Positions 1 to 11,681 of a DNA stretch of 64,000 nt are shown here, piece by piece (the first letter of the stretch is position 1; the number at the start of each line of letters is the position of its first letter). The notes under the pieces are model-generated. The model ran no database searches and was not told the DNA's origin. It saw nothing but the letters and a program-made list of their open reading frames with translations. Made by a program: the position numbers and the translations under genes. This DNA comes from Pteria penguin. Its lineage: Eukaryota > Mollusca > Bivalvia > Pterioida > Pteriidae. The DNA lies in the NCBI GenBank assembly GCA_035048485.1, contig CM068585.1:1419001-1483000 (forward strand). Direction: 5' to 3'.

Positions 1-9
1 TTAATTGAT

Positions 10-100
10 ATGGGTATCGTAACTGTAGTACAAACAAGTAGCTTTGTAATGTCGTTTTCTGTCTTCAGTTTACTATTATCATCTTTTACGTGCAGGTACC
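10..100 (+). mobile_element. PLE-2 tail A fragment
   Basis: The stretch from GGTATCGTAACTGTAGTAC through TTTGTAATGTCGTTTTCTG to the ACTATTATCAT run matches the tail shared by copies near 51.4 kb and 55.8 kb. It is a short 5'-truncated remnant of the PLE-2 3' untranslated region. After about position 100 the match fades. Confidence 0.5.
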
Positions 101-705
101 TGGAAATGTTTGGCATATGGCCTGGCCAGATATTTTCTGTTTTTCGTGTTTATGCCTGTCCTGCCTATGGTGTTTTCATTCACATTTTATACGGTTTGCC
201 ATGGTGGTTTCTACATAAGAAGATCGTGTCTTGAAAGCTAAGCTAGTTGCCGAAAAGCTACCCATCAAAAGATGTGTTAGGTAATGTCTGACATTGTCAC
301 TGGACATATGGTATTCTTTAGTAGATAAACAGATCTCATGCAGTTTGTGGTACTCCTTTCCATAATGATAATCGGTATTTTGGGACAAGGCCATATACGT
401 TGACATTCTTTACCTATTTGACAATACGAGATAATTGGCAATATATATTCACCGGATGAAATAGGTTTCTACATAACGACGGGTGTTACATTTAAGCAGG
501 AGAAACTTTTACTGAGCACCTGATGGGTTACTTAATTTTGGTTTGCATACGCCTTGATATGGAACAATACATGACACTGACTGCTAATTCTAGATTATTC
601 ATATCGGCAATATCTTCTTGTTTGGCTATGAACGTATTGATTACCGCTTGACAAACCACTGTATAGTCCTTTCATTTTGTTATGGTAATAGGAATGTTGT
701 TGCAT

Positions 706-716
706 TTATTATTATA

Positions 717-793
<77 letters not shown>
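706..793. repeat. (ATT)n microsatellite
   Basis: This is a nearly pure ATT trinucleotide tract of about 28 units. The poly-isoleucine reading frame across it is an artefact of the repeat. Confidence 0.95.
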
Positions 794-795
<2 letters not shown>

Positions 796-2202
796 TCTTT
801 GTCCTTATTGTGTATTCTACGTTTCATGATACTTCAGGAAACATATTTCACCCAAAGCGTCCCCTTTATGGAAATGCAATACATAAACTTAATTTTGTCT
901 CCAAAATAATATCTGCTTAAATTTGCAATATTATATAGTTCTAGTTTTATTATTACACGGTTTAAATATGAGTATTGACTCGTGACTATGAGATCGATCT
1001 TGGTAATCACACATGTGATGTATGATCAAGATTTGAAATCATAAATATCATTGTAAATGTCGTAGTGCGTTTGTTTGTTTTGTTTTTTTTTTTGATAAAT
1101 TGAACGAATAAAATAATCTAAAATATGAATGTTTCTCGTCAATAAAATATAAGCAATATCGCAATCAATGTCGTACGGACCTCTGGAGTATCAGAAATGG
1201 GATCACGTGACATTTAGATGTACGTATCACTTGCTTGGTTAGTGGCATTACTCAGAAGAAAGTCAAAGTGTACAAGTCCATATAAAGAGCAATAATATAA
1301 CGTGGCATTATTTCTAAAACACTATTAAGATGATGCTACACCGGTGAATTTAATGTTAATCCAATTCATTGAAATGTGTCTTTGCATCATTATAAGTAGA
1401 TTGGAGGACTGGAGTGGGTTCATATAAATCTCAGTTTTCAGTATTTCAAAAGTAACACAATTTTGCGTAAAACCGTAATTTATTTTTTCAAACTTTGATA
1501 TTATAACAACAACCGCGATAATATGTGCAAGATATTGCGGTTATTGCATGTACAAAGGCAAAAATACTTTGAAAGTTTATTCATGGATCTAAGACAAGGT
1601 TGACATTGTGTTTGCTGTGAGGGCATATTTGCGGATTTCTGAAAACAGTAATTTTATGCAAATAAATGAAAACCTGACTGGAATCTACACTGATTTCTAT
1701 CCCAGACGTTTTCTACAGAAATATGACATTTAACACAGCTGTATTACAGAAGTTTCCACAGACATGCAGATCACACAGGAATAAGCTGGAAAACTCACAA
1801 TAATAGATTGTGGTACATTTGCGGTAACATATTTAGAACGATCACTTTGTCACTGTGGCACAAACCAAGTACACTGAACTGAATTTGTGGAAGTCTGCTT
1901 CTATGTTGTTATGAACGCACAACAACACACCATACATTTGTGATCTCCAGGTGTCATTCCACTGTGGCACTAAAACCAAAGTATCACTCTGGTCATTCAT
2001 TAATCGTTGGTGCTAGTAAAATGTGACACTAACAAAAAGTATTATACTGAACCTTTATAGATCCCTGGTGCTATGCCACTGTCAAATAAACAACATATTA
2101 CTGTGGACAGTCATGGACTGGTATTCAGTTAGTAGGTTCGTACAACAATCTACATGTACATCGGTGTGCATAACCATCTTACAATTCTTAATTGTGTCTC
2201 TC
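794..2202. other. anonymous AT-rich DNA
   Basis: I see no coding exon, RNA gene or recognisable mobile element here. Around 1830-2020 the phrase CACTGTGGCAC recurs with spacing changes, which hints at a very old degenerate repeat. Confidence 0.5.
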
Positions 2203-2297
2203 TGTATATTCTATTATTACCATGTTTTGTGTGCATGTCCCTGATGATTTGTGTCATACAGCTTTGTCAGATGCCTTCTGATTTCTCTTTTTTAATA
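2203..2297 (+). mobile_element. PLE-2 tail A fragment
   Basis: It contains TGTGTGCATGTCC, GATTTGTGTCATACAGC and TTTGTCAGATG followed by TTCTCTTTTTT. That is the terminal part of PLE-2 tail A, in the same order as at 51.4 kb and 55.9 kb. The BEL/Pao element begins only 18 bp downstream, so BEL inserted next to an existing PLE tail. Confidence 0.65.
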
Positions 2298-2314
2298 GTG
2301 ATGAATTTAACATC

Positions 2315-3103
2315 TGTTGTGTCATCGGAATTGTTTATCCGTTGTGATTCTTATTTTTCATTTGTTTTTCATTTTCACTGATTTTATATGTCCTATGGTT
2401 TCATGATTTTTGGACTTGTTGACATCTTGATCTTTACATTAGTATTTTGTGTGTACATTTTTGCTACGTCTGTTTAAACTTTTTATGTGCCAAAGTTTAT
2501 TGCAACATCCTGCAAGTATATGAGCCCAAAAAGAATAAGTAATGTGATTGCATGTTATTATGTAATACTTTTGTGATCTGCTGACCACTTTCTGTTTCTT
2601 TTACACAGATTATTGTTGTAATTTTATTTCTTTTTTCTTAACCTGCAAATACCGGTGTCATGGCATTGTGTAAAGTATTCATGAATTCCATGTGTCGTAC
2701 AGTGTTTTACATATATTTTCTAGTATTAAAAATGTCTCAGTTTGTGTGCATATATTTCATCCATTTATATCTGAAACTAGTGTGGTTTTCCTAACGGTTA
2801 TTTTGGTAAATTGCATTGCAACATATATTCTCTCCGATATTCCTATATATGTCATTGTGACATAGTGTATGATTATGATCAGACTTTTCTGGAATATTTA
2901 CTACTTATCTTGTTTACTCACTGAAACTTTTTACATTGGTTAATTTCTATATGTTTTCATTCTGAACTGTTTGTATAATGCTTGGCTATTGTCTAATTTG
3001 TCTTTGTTTTGTGACACTGTGTTTTGTTTGTCATTTGTAGTTTCCTACCCTCGCCAGTGAATAGGCCAATAAACTTCTTAAATCTAAGACTTGTTTGTGC
3101 ATA
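2315..3103 (+). repeat. 5' LTR of the BEL/Pao element
   Basis: It aligns along its length with 11682-12326: both share ATATGAGCCCAAA, TAATGTGATTGCATGTTA, the phrase CTGACCACTTTCTGTTTC and the end GACTTGTTTGTGCATA. A polyadenylation signal AATAAA sits at 3068-3073. This LTR is longer than its partner for two reasons: a PLE-1 tail fragment is inserted at 2359-2440, and about 55 bp near 2675-2730 is absent from the 3' LTR. Confidence 0.85.
2359..2440 (+). mobile_element. 82-bp PLE-1 3' tail nested in the 5' LTR
   Basis: The segment runs from CATTTGTTTTTCATTTTCAC to CTTTACATT and matches the last part of the PLE-1 tail at 9290-9378. It is absent from the 3' LTR, where flanking sequence reads straight through from CATATTTT to AGTATTTTG. 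It is therefore a later, extremely 5'-truncated insertion. Confidence 0.75.
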
Positions 3104-3109
3104 GTAGGA

Positions 3110-4795
3110 ACTCTTTGCGCCAACACCATTAGCACCCATACAGAACCAGAAGTGAGACGCTCCACAAGGCAGCGTAACCTGACAGCCCCTGCACAGGCAG
3201 AATACCAGACACGAGTAGCTAAGTATACCAATGATTTAACTGAAATCAAATTTGATTTGGATGCTGCTGTTTCGCATATTGATGAATATAGGCATGATCC
3301 TGATGCGCTAATGTCTGTTTGAAAACTGATTTTCTCATGTTACGATGCCTATCGAGATGTCATTATACATTAAATACCTACAGTCCATCCGTTCTTTTGA
3401 TAATTCAGCCGTGAAAGGACAACACATGGAACACCGAGACGTAGTTGATCGTAAAATGGATTTCACACTGGAGAGGCTAAATCTGTTTCTATAGGCCCCA
3501 TACCAGCATCAGAAAGGTCGAGCTCCATCTAATTCATCATCAAAACCCAGCATTTTAGAGCGTAAGCAGGCTAAGCTGGACATTTCAGTTTTACAGAAAG
3601 ATGCATATGAAGAAGCTGGCATCATTCGCCAGAAGCCAGACTGAAGATCCTTTCAGTGGAGAGAGAGACGTCAAAATAACGGAAGTAGAAGTTGCGTCTA
3701 CAAGACAGAAGTCAACATTTTCACTGCCGTCTGCAGTCTCCGACTCTTATTCTAGGACTCGGGGATACGTAGCTAATCTGCCTGATTCTGCACCCTACGT
3801 TAGAACTGAACATTTGCCTGACAACATACTTCAAACCGTGACATTTCACGAAGGGTAGTCTACGCAGATTCCACAAAAGATGAGAAATCCTATCACTCGT
3901 GTACCAATTCAAACTGAAGTCTGAGGATTGAATCCAAATGCCAGTCCTTTTATTTTACACCAATACAGGAACACGAGTGATATGAATACCCTCGAGTGTA
4001 GTCACCACACACCGAGAGCAATCAGTCAGCCTATAGATAGTAGTATGGTGGAACAAATTGGAGACATAACGAAGTTTCTTTTAAAGAAAAACCTTATTTT
4101 ATTCAGAATCACTATATATGATGACAGTCCTAGCTAACCTGGAACTTACTTTCAAAACCATAATGAATAAGCTTAGCGTTACACCATCTGATGAGCCTGA
4201 TCTACTTCAACGCTGGCTTGGTCCAGAATTTTCAAAACAGGCTATGATCATTCGTAAATGTAATGCAGATAATCCTACCACAGTGCTCAGTTTGTTATGG
4301 GAGAGGCTCGAAGAGAGATTCGGTGCACCGGAGCTGATAGAAGGTTCGCTAAAACGCCAGATTGCTTCCTTTCCTAAGATAAACTACCGTGACCATAAAC
4401 AACTGTATCATCTTGCTGACCTAGCAGCTGAAATTGCCTCGGTGAAGAATCAACCCAAATACTCCGTTTCATTTGGTTACTTCGACTCTCCGACAGGTGT
4501 GAACTCTCTCGTCTCTAAGCTACCATCTAATCTCCAAGATAAATGGATCATTGAGGCCACTAAGTACAAACGAAGCCGGGATGTGGTTTTTCCACCATTC
4601 TCTCTCTTTGTCACTTTCATCAAGGACATCGCCAAAATGAAGAATGATCCCAGTTTTAGCTTTGAGAATACAGACAAACCAGTTACTCAGCAATCGTCAA
4701 ACATGCATAATGTTACTGCTAAAAGACGCAGAGTGTTGACCCCACTACAGATGCTGAAATAACTAAAGCTTCTACAGTTAATGTAATGTTAAGAA
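3110..4795 (+). pseudogene. BEL/Pao gag remnant
   Basis: Gag forms the retroelement particle. Reading-frame pieces run from about 3122 (basic start containing RRSTRQRNLT) through a continuous stretch at 4118-4762. The latter has the leucine- and charge-rich pattern of BEL gag, for example LLQRWLGPEFSKQA, LSLLWERLEERFGAPE and LVSKLPSNLQDKW. At least three frame changes or stops separate the pieces, for example near 3320, 3494 and 3857. The remnant ends just before the inverted PLE-1 insertion at 4796 and resumes with the CCHC knuckle after 5903. Family assignment rests on remembered pattern and on the downstream BEL-type RNase H and integrase. Confidence 0.7.
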
Positions 4796-5903
4796 GTGTA
4801 AAGATGATGGATAAATCCAAACCACAAGTCCAAAAATCATGAAACCATACGACATACAAAATCAGTGAAAATGAAAAACAAATGGACAATAACAAAATAT
4901 GTCTACTTGAAGAGCATATGTGAACCCCTGTGATGGAGTGAGATCAGGTGCCCGGGGAGAGTGAGCATCTCCTGCTTGCTAGCAACACCCGTCACATATA
5001 CCCCGTAGAAAGAGTCAAATCGTGTGAATTCCATATGTATCTATATATGGAGAAGTCGAAGTAGGTAACCTTCTAGTATAGAAGGTGTCAAATCTGTGTA
5101 AAGTGATCGGAATCGGTCTCAGTCCAGAATATCATTTAAAAGTCTGGATAACGAGATATCATATGGAGTAATAAGAGTCTCGTAACGACCGTAGAACTTC
5201 CTCAGTGACGATGCTAGTCTAGCACATATATAACCCTGGTTGAGCAGCTTAACTGAAAGTCGCCTAGCCCTCAGAACAAAGTCATTGTAATTTGAACATG
5301 CTCTGGAATAACGTATTAACTGAGATATGAATACGCCTATGCGGGCGATGATGGAATGTTGCTACTTATGAAAGGAAAGTTTGTGATAGCGAAATTGAAA
5401 TCGTCACGTTTGTCATAGAGTGAGGTGTTCAATTGACCATTAATGTCGAAAGACAACATAATATCTAAATACGAAGTAGAATTACTAGTTTCTGTGGTTT
5501 CTTTGACCTCCAGTTCACTTGGATAGATGATGCTAAGGTAATCCGCGAATGAAGGATTATTAATTGAAAGCAAGTCATCTATATATCTGTAAGTAAAATT
5601 GAAGCCAAGAGCCAATTGTTTTTTTCCTTGCGAAAGCAAAGACTGAATGAACTCAGCTTCGTATGAATAAAGGAATATGTCAGCCAGAAGCGGAGCACAG
5701 TTAGTGCCCATTGGAATGCCGACAATTTGTTGAAAAACCTTACCTCCAAACACCACAAAAATGTTATCGATAAGAAAGTTCAACATCTGAATGACAGCTG
5801 TTTCAGTGTATTTATTTTTGGAATCAGAATTTTCCCTAACAAAGTAAGTTTTATCGTGGAAAGCAGTTGCGCTTACAACCACTGGATTAAATGATGATGA
5901 CAA
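4796..5903 (-). mobile_element. PLE-1 copy, 5'-truncated, inverted inside BEL gag-pol
   Basis: This is the reverse complement of roughly 8320-9378, at high identity throughout. It contains the C-terminal half of the RT as an open frame at 5337-5903 (188 residues): MGTNCAPLLADIFLYSYE, the catalytic YIDDLL box and YPSELEVKET. The 3' untranslated tail reaches TGTAAAGATGATGG at its left edge, which is the complement of the family terminus CATCTTTACA. The BEL sequence continues at 5904 with the CPLH..CCHC region, so this is an insertion and not a rearranged arm of the second PLE. Confidence 0.85.
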
Positions 5904-6810
5904 CTCACCAAGGTGTCCTTTACATTACACAAGACATCAGTTAAATGACTGCAGGGGTTTCCGTGTAAAGCCAATGCAGGAACAAAAGCAATTTATATTG
6001 GAAAATTGCATTTGTTTTAAGTGTTGCAGTACAAAGAAACATCGAGCTAAGAACTGTACTACAGCAGTGCAATGTGGCATATTAAAAATCATCACATCGC
6101 ATTGCCCTTCATGAGGATGCAGCTACTCAGGTAGAAGTAAATCAGCAACAAAGTCAAGAAGGAGAGAAGACAAATGAGCATGTTGATAGCAGATGCACAC
6201 ACGTTTGTGGTACAAACCATGGAACAAGTTAATCTTGTGCTAAAATTGTTATCACTAAGGTATAGTCAGAAGGATTTCAGCACCAGAGTAGATTGGTTTA
6301 TGCCTTGATCGATGACCAAAGTAACCATTCATTAGCTTCGCCTACAACGCATTTGGTCTCACCAGTCCAGAGTACCAATACACTTTAATATCTTTTGCCG
6401 GTATAGTTAAAACATCTGGAAGGAGAGGCTCTGGATTCGTTATAGAATCTTTGGATGGATTATGTTCTCTCAAACTCCCAAAACTAATTGAATATGGAGA
6501 TGTACCTAATAATAAAGATGAGATACCATGACTTAATAGAGTTGCAGCGTATTCTCACTTGCAAGATCTCAAGGATGCCATTCCACCTTTGGTTGATAAA
6601 GCTAAGATTGCGATTTTGTTTGGGAGAGACCTTATTGCAGTCCATTATGTCCAGGACCAAAGGCGTGCTGCAAGAGAGTTACCCTATGCTGAAAAACTAC
6701 CTTTAGGTTCGGTAATTATAGAATCAGTATGGCTTGATGCATTGTATTTACCAGACACCTTGTCCGTATACAAGGCATTTGTGTTACCTAATTTCAAGGA
6801 AAAATACTGA
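5904..6810 (+). pseudogene. BEL/Pao CCHC knuckle and aspartic protease remnant
   Basis: Translated pieces read CPLHYTRHQLNDC, then a zinc knuckle around CFKCCSTKKHRAKNC (6013-6057), the usual nucleic-acid-binding end of Gag. Near 6305 the text LIDDQSNHS matches the BEL protease active-site context, and 6559-6720 reads IPPLVDKAKIAILFGRD and PYAEKLPLGSVIIESV. These are the patterns that follow the active site in BEL proteases (IPPY..VGLLIG, then DPYA..LGWG). Several stops and frame changes, such as the TAG before KAC near 6180 and the stop at 6808, disable it. It ends where the plus-strand PLE-1 begins. Confidence 0.7.
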
Positions 6811-9384
6811 TAAGACAAATGATGACCAGCGCAACAGAAATTGGATGGGACGAACCGCTTGAGCAATCTTCAGTCGTAAGTGGACATCCTGGATATCTTC
6901 TTTACCATCCCTTGAAGTGTTTCATATACCGCGGATGTATATTTACTGATATAAGCTCTGCAGAGTATAGACTAGATGGCATTATTATGGACATATCGAC
7001 CGCTAGACTTTTTCGTCCCATCAAGTCAGATATTTCTATAGAAAAATCTAATCGCCCTTTCATCAAAATTAAATTTGCAAATAAAGGCATTGATTATATA
7101 AATTTTGGCCAAATTTTAAATCATAAGTCTGTCTTAGAGAAAATACCTCCATATTTCAAAAACAAAGATCCGCCATGTATTTCCTATAGCTACACGCCAT
7201 CAGTTGCATCCAAAATTTATAATTACAAAGGGTTTCTACAGTGTCTTGATCTTAGCAACTCTGCATGCCATCCTCAAACGTATGCCACACGATGGGCAAA
7301 AAGAGAGGAAGTACAGATCGACACTCTTTCGGAATGGATAAAATCTATTGCAGTACTGCTAAGATAAAAAATTAAAAAATTACAATGTTCTGTAAACACA
7401 AGATTCGAATCTATTTTTAAAGATCCTGATGTTGTCAGAGAACATACCTTCCTCCAAGAACATTATATCATTACACCAGCAGATAAAGCATTCAATAATT
7501 ATACATTTACTCTGCATGCCATCCTCAAACGTATGCCACACGATGGGCAAAAAGAGAGGAAGTACAGATCGACACTCTTTCGGAATGGATAAAATCTATT
7601 GCAGTACTGCTAAGATAAAAAATTAAAAAATTACAATGTTCTGTAAACACAAGATTCGAATCTATTTTTAAAGATCCTGATGTTGTCAGAGAACATACCT
7701 TCCTCCAAGAACATTATATCATTACACCAGCAGATAAAGCATTCAATAATTATACATTTACTTGTAAGAAATATTACTTTGACAGCCTAGTGAAAGAATT
7801 AGGATTAAATTCAGCTCCAGGAAATCCTACTTATACTCTCATGAACTTTTCGGTTTCGGAAGCACTCGAGAATCATAAATCTGTCCTCAATACGTTTGGT
7901 ATTGACTCAAATAAATCGAATTTAGAACTTCCATATTTGTACTGCATTCCAAAAATGCACAAAAATCCTTACAAACAACGATTTATCGCTGGTTCCGCGA
8001 AGTGTTCCACAAAATCTATATCGATGCTACTCACAAAAATATTATCAGAAAGTCAATCTGGCCTTCATAGATATTGCGAAACAGTATATTCCAGAAGTGG
8101 AATTAATCAAATGTGGATCTTTAAAAATTCAAAAGAGTTGTTAGAAAATCGAAAATCAAAAAGTTTTACTAAAATTCACTCTATCAAGTCTTTTGACTTT
8201 TCGACTCTTTACACAACGATCCCTCATCAGAAATTAAAAGACAGATTAGCGGAAATTATTCAAAATGCATTTACTAGTAACAACGGAAGCCGCAAATAGA
8301 AATATATAGTAATAGGCCATGATAAAACTTACTTTGTTAGGGAAAATTCTGATTCCAAAAATAAATACGCTGAAACAGCTGTCATCCAGATGTTGAACTT
8401 TCTTATCGATAACATTTTTGTGGTGTTTTGAGGTAAGGTTTTTCAACAAATTGTCGGCATTCCAATGGGCACTAACTGTGCTCCGCTTCTGGCTGACATA
8501 TTCCTTTACTCATACGAAGCTGAATTCATTCAGTCTTTGCTTTCGCAAGGAAAAAAACAATTGGCTCTTGGCTTCAATTTTACTTACAGATATATAGATG
8601 ACTTGCTTTCAATTAATAATCCTTCATTCGAGGATTACCTTAGCATCATCTATCCAAGTGAACTGGAGGTCAAAGAAACCACAGAAACTAGTAATTCTAC
8701 TTCGTATTTAGATATTATGTTGTCTTTCGACATTAATGGTCAATTGAACACCTCACTCTATGACAAACGTGACGATTTCAATTTCGCTATCACAAACTTT
8801 CCTTTCATAAGTAGCAACATTCCATCATCGCCCGCATAGGCGTATTCATATCTCAGTTAATACGTTATTCCAGAGCATGTTCAAATTACAGTGACTTTGT
8901 TCTGAGGGCTAGGCGACTTTCAGTTAAGCTGCTCAACCAGGGTTATATATGTGCTAGACTAGCAACGTCACTGAGGAAATTCTATGGTCGTTACGAGACT
9001 CTTATTACTCCATATGATATCTCGTTATCCAGACTTTTAAATGATATTCTGGACTGAGACCGATTCCGATCATTTTACACAGATTTGACACCTTCTATAC
9101 TAGAAGGTTACCTACTTCGACTTCTCCATATATAAATACATATGGAATTTACACGATCTGACTCTTTCTACTGGGTATATGTGACGGGTGTTGCTAGCAA
9201 GCAGGAGATGCTCACTCTCCCCGGGCATCTGATCTCACTCCATCACAGGGGTTCACATATGCTCTTCAAGTAGACATATTTTATTATTCTCCATTTGTTT
9301 TTCATTTTCACTGATTTTGTATGTCCTCTGGTTTTATGTTTTTTGGACTTGTGGTTTGGATTTATCCATCATCTTTACATTCTT
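6811..9384 (+). mobile_element. PLE-1 copy, near full RT, nested in BEL between protease and RNase H
   Basis: This is the longest PLE-1 copy. Protein pieces in order: a leader region (6819-7367) with IKFANKGIDYINFGQILNH and IPPYFKNKDPPCISYSY; the YATRWAKREEVQIDTLSEW block; YIITPADKA; LPYLYCIPKMHKNPYKQRFI; the RT motif A region FDFSTLYTTIP; motif B MGTNCAPLLADIFLYSYE (from 8465); the catalytic YIDDLL; and YDKRDDFNF with a C-terminal helical part to about 9058. This order and the single-Asp motif A fit Penelope-like RTs. I see no GIY-YIG domain. The tail to 9378 ends in CATCTTTACATT. A 251-bp tandem duplication at 7258-7762 and an in-frame stop in VFGG (TGA near 8429) kill the frame. Confidence 0.8.
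7258..7762 (+). repeat. perfect 251-bp tandem duplication inside PLE-1
   Basis: The segment starting ACTCTGCATGCCATCC at 7258 repeats exactly at 7509, with a period of 251 bp. Both copies end at ACATTTACT, giving a 3-bp ACT microhomology at the junction. Because 251 is not a multiple of three, it shifts the PLE reading frame. I found no difference between the copies by eye. Confidence 0.95.
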
Positions 9385-10160
9385 TTGTTGGAGCGACACG
9401 AGTCGATATTCATATGTTTTCAGACGCCTCAAAGGACGCCATTGCCGCGGTATCCTTTTTAAAGTTGTGGACAGATAAAGAGCATTGTGATGTTAGCTTT
9501 CTTCTCGGCAAAGCAAAGGTCGCTACGACGCACGGCCACATTTTTCCCCGTTTAGAATTATGCGGAGCTGTGTTGGCATCTGAAACAGCAGAAATCATTA
9601 AAGAACAATTGAACATACCGACCAATAGTTTCTGGTTTTACACCGACAGGCAGATTGTATTGGGTTATATTTGTAATGAAGCTAGACTGTTCCTTGTGTA
9701 CGACGCAAACAGAGTTAGTCGTATCCGATCATTCTGTGTAGCTGATCACTGGAATGTCATATCAACAGACCAAAATCCCGCTGACGTAGCCACTCGTGGG
9801 TGTGAGGCCAAGGAACTTTCTAAAAGTATGTGGATAAAGGGTCCAGATTTTCTGCGTGAAAATTCAATTGCATCTGTTAATAAGGAGAACTCTTTAGATT
9901 GCTGTCCGTTGTTATCTGACTCAGATAAGGAGGAGCGGCCGATTGTGACCGTTAATAAGTGTGATCAGTCCGAAATCATGTTCAGAGTCTCATTAACATT
10001 ACGTTTTGAGAGATATTCTAAATGGTGTAGCCTTGTTAGCGCGGTGGCTATCCTGCAACATGGGCTTCAATCCTCAAGGATCCCATGTGGACACCCTAAA
10101 AGAAAATGGCATTACTGTGCTAATTCGATGAACACTTCGTCTTTCCAGGCTGCTTAATTT
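9385..10160 (+). pseudogene. BEL/Pao RNase H domain
   Basis: RNase H removes the RNA strand during reverse transcription. The reading frame is open from the PLE junction to 10157. It carries the family motifs IHMFSDASKDA (first Asp), PRLELCGAVLASE (Glu), FYTDRQIVLGYI (second Asp), then ANRVSRI and NPADVATRG (third Asp). They come in the spacing seen in BEL/Pao pol, followed by the typical SMWIKGPDFL. All acidic catalytic positions seem retained. The reverse transcriptase that should precede it is absent. Confidence 0.85.
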
Positions 10161-11453
10161 ACGATCCTGAAATTGGTTCAGTACGACACTTTCGCAGAAG
10201 AGATCGAGTGCCTCTCAAAGGGAAATCCGACTCCAGAGAAGAGTAGTGTCGTTGGATTATCGCCATTCCTCGATTCCGATGGAGTGCTGCGTGTCGGCGG
10301 AAGACTTTCCGCTGTTAAGAATTTGATCTGGTGAAATCACATGTACCTACACTTTTAGTGCGACATTACCACGAAGCCGTATTTCACCAAGGTCGCAAAC
10401 TTACCGAAGGAAAGTTGCGTTCTGCTGGATTCTGAATAATAGGACTGAAAATGATTGCGTCGGAAATTCATCATTGTGTTACTTGCCGCATGCTGCGTGG
10501 ATCATTTTCTGAACAAAGAATGGCAAATCTTCCGAAGGATCCCTTAACTCCTGGACCACCTTTCACCTTTGTAGGGTTAGATACTTTTGGACCCTAGGGT
10601 GTCACAGCAAGACGAGCACGGGGAGGAATAGCTACTCACAAACGTTGGGCTATTCTATTCACCTGTTGAGCTTGTCGAAGAGTTTAGCACCTCTTCTTTC
10701 ATCAATGCTTTTAGACGCTTCATTGCCATTAGGGGTCCTGTCTGCAGGTTTCGCTCAGATAGAGGTAAAAACTTTATGGGAGCCGTCAATGAGTTACACA
10801 TGCTACATCACTTCGTTGAGGATCAACAAACCCAGAAATTTCTTGGAGACGAGGAATGTGAATGGTTCTTTAATCCTCCAAGAGCTTCCCATTTCGAAGG
10901 AGTTTGGGAACGAATGATAGGAGTTACGCGCAGGATACTCGATGGAATTTTGAACCGCATTTGTATCAAAGCCCTTACACATGAGACAATTGCCATTTTC
11001 TCAGCAGAGGCATGCGCTATTGTGAATTCCCGTCCGCTTATTCCGTTGACAGAAGAAGCTGACGATTTTCTTGCTCTTATTACCGACATGATTTTAACTC
11101 AAAAACTAAATGCTCTACCCAAGACAATCCCAGCCATAGAGATGTACAAGTCCCAATGGCGCCATGTGCAAGTTCTCGCGAACGAATTTTGGAAAAGATG
11201 GGAACAAGAGTACATCTCTACTCTTCAATCGCATTCCAAATGAAAATCGGACAAGCAAAATTTAAAAGAAGGTGACGTAGTTCTTTTGAAAGAATTGGAC
11301 ACTCCAAGGAATATGTGGTTTATGGCAGTAGTGAATAAGACGTTTCCTTCTTCCGATCGACTTGTGCGCGAAGTCGAGATTTGTACTACCAAGGGAAAGG
11401 AACGAACATTCTTCACTAGACCTATTCACAAACTTGTGCCATTGATCATTTAG
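10161..11453 (+). pseudogene. BEL/Pao integrase and C-terminal domain remnant
   Basis: Integrase would insert the cDNA. In shifting frames one reads SPFLDSDGVLRVGGRLSAVK, then a zinc-binding HHCC region (HYHEAVFHQGRKLTEG and IHHCVTCRMLRG). The core follows with first Asp in FVGLDTFGP, second Asp in FRSDRGKNFMGA and the Glu in HFEGVWERMIGVTRRIL (10894-10944). The end reads LKEGDVVLLKELDTP and FFTRPIHKLVPLI, the C-terminal domain common in BEL/Pao. Stops or frameshifts occur near 10332, 10435 and 11242. Catalytic residues are recognisable, but the protein cannot be made intact. Confidence 0.85.
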
Positions 11454-11670
11454 TTGTTTTGTGAACATTTCTATTACATGATCTTTTTTGTCAAGTTACT
11501 TTGCTATAGCATTTGCAGTGTCACTCTTAATATCTATTTTTATTTCAGTTTTTAAACTATGTTCTGTTCATTAAACAGTAATTGTCTTAAACTAGTAGTT
11601 ACAATATGATTTCTTGTTTAACACATTTGCTATACCTGATTCAAAGGTATAATGATCTCCTAAAGTAAAT

Positions 11671-11681
11671 TAGAAGGGAAG
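11671..11681 (+). promoter_or_regulatory. polypurine tract before the 3' LTR
   Basis: The purine-rich run AGAAGGGAAG directly precedes the 3' LTR start (TATTGTGTC). This is the expected place for plus-strand primer formation in an LTR retrotransposon. No matching canonical primer-binding site with TGG is visible just after the 5' LTR. Confidence 0.6.

Noticed and set aside
2236..2250. CTGATGA in the PLE-2 tail as a PLE-borne hammerhead
   Set aside because: Other tail A copies read CTTGGTGA here, and no GAAA or stems accompany it.
4180..4200. CTGATGAG near 4188 as another hammerhead core
   Set aside because: No GAAA with a pairable stem II follows, and the site lies in gag coding sequence.
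4796..9384. A single PLE unit with an inverted 5' arm
   Set aside because: The sequence between the two arms (5904-6810) is BEL CCHC knuckle and protease, so the two PLE copies are separate insertions.
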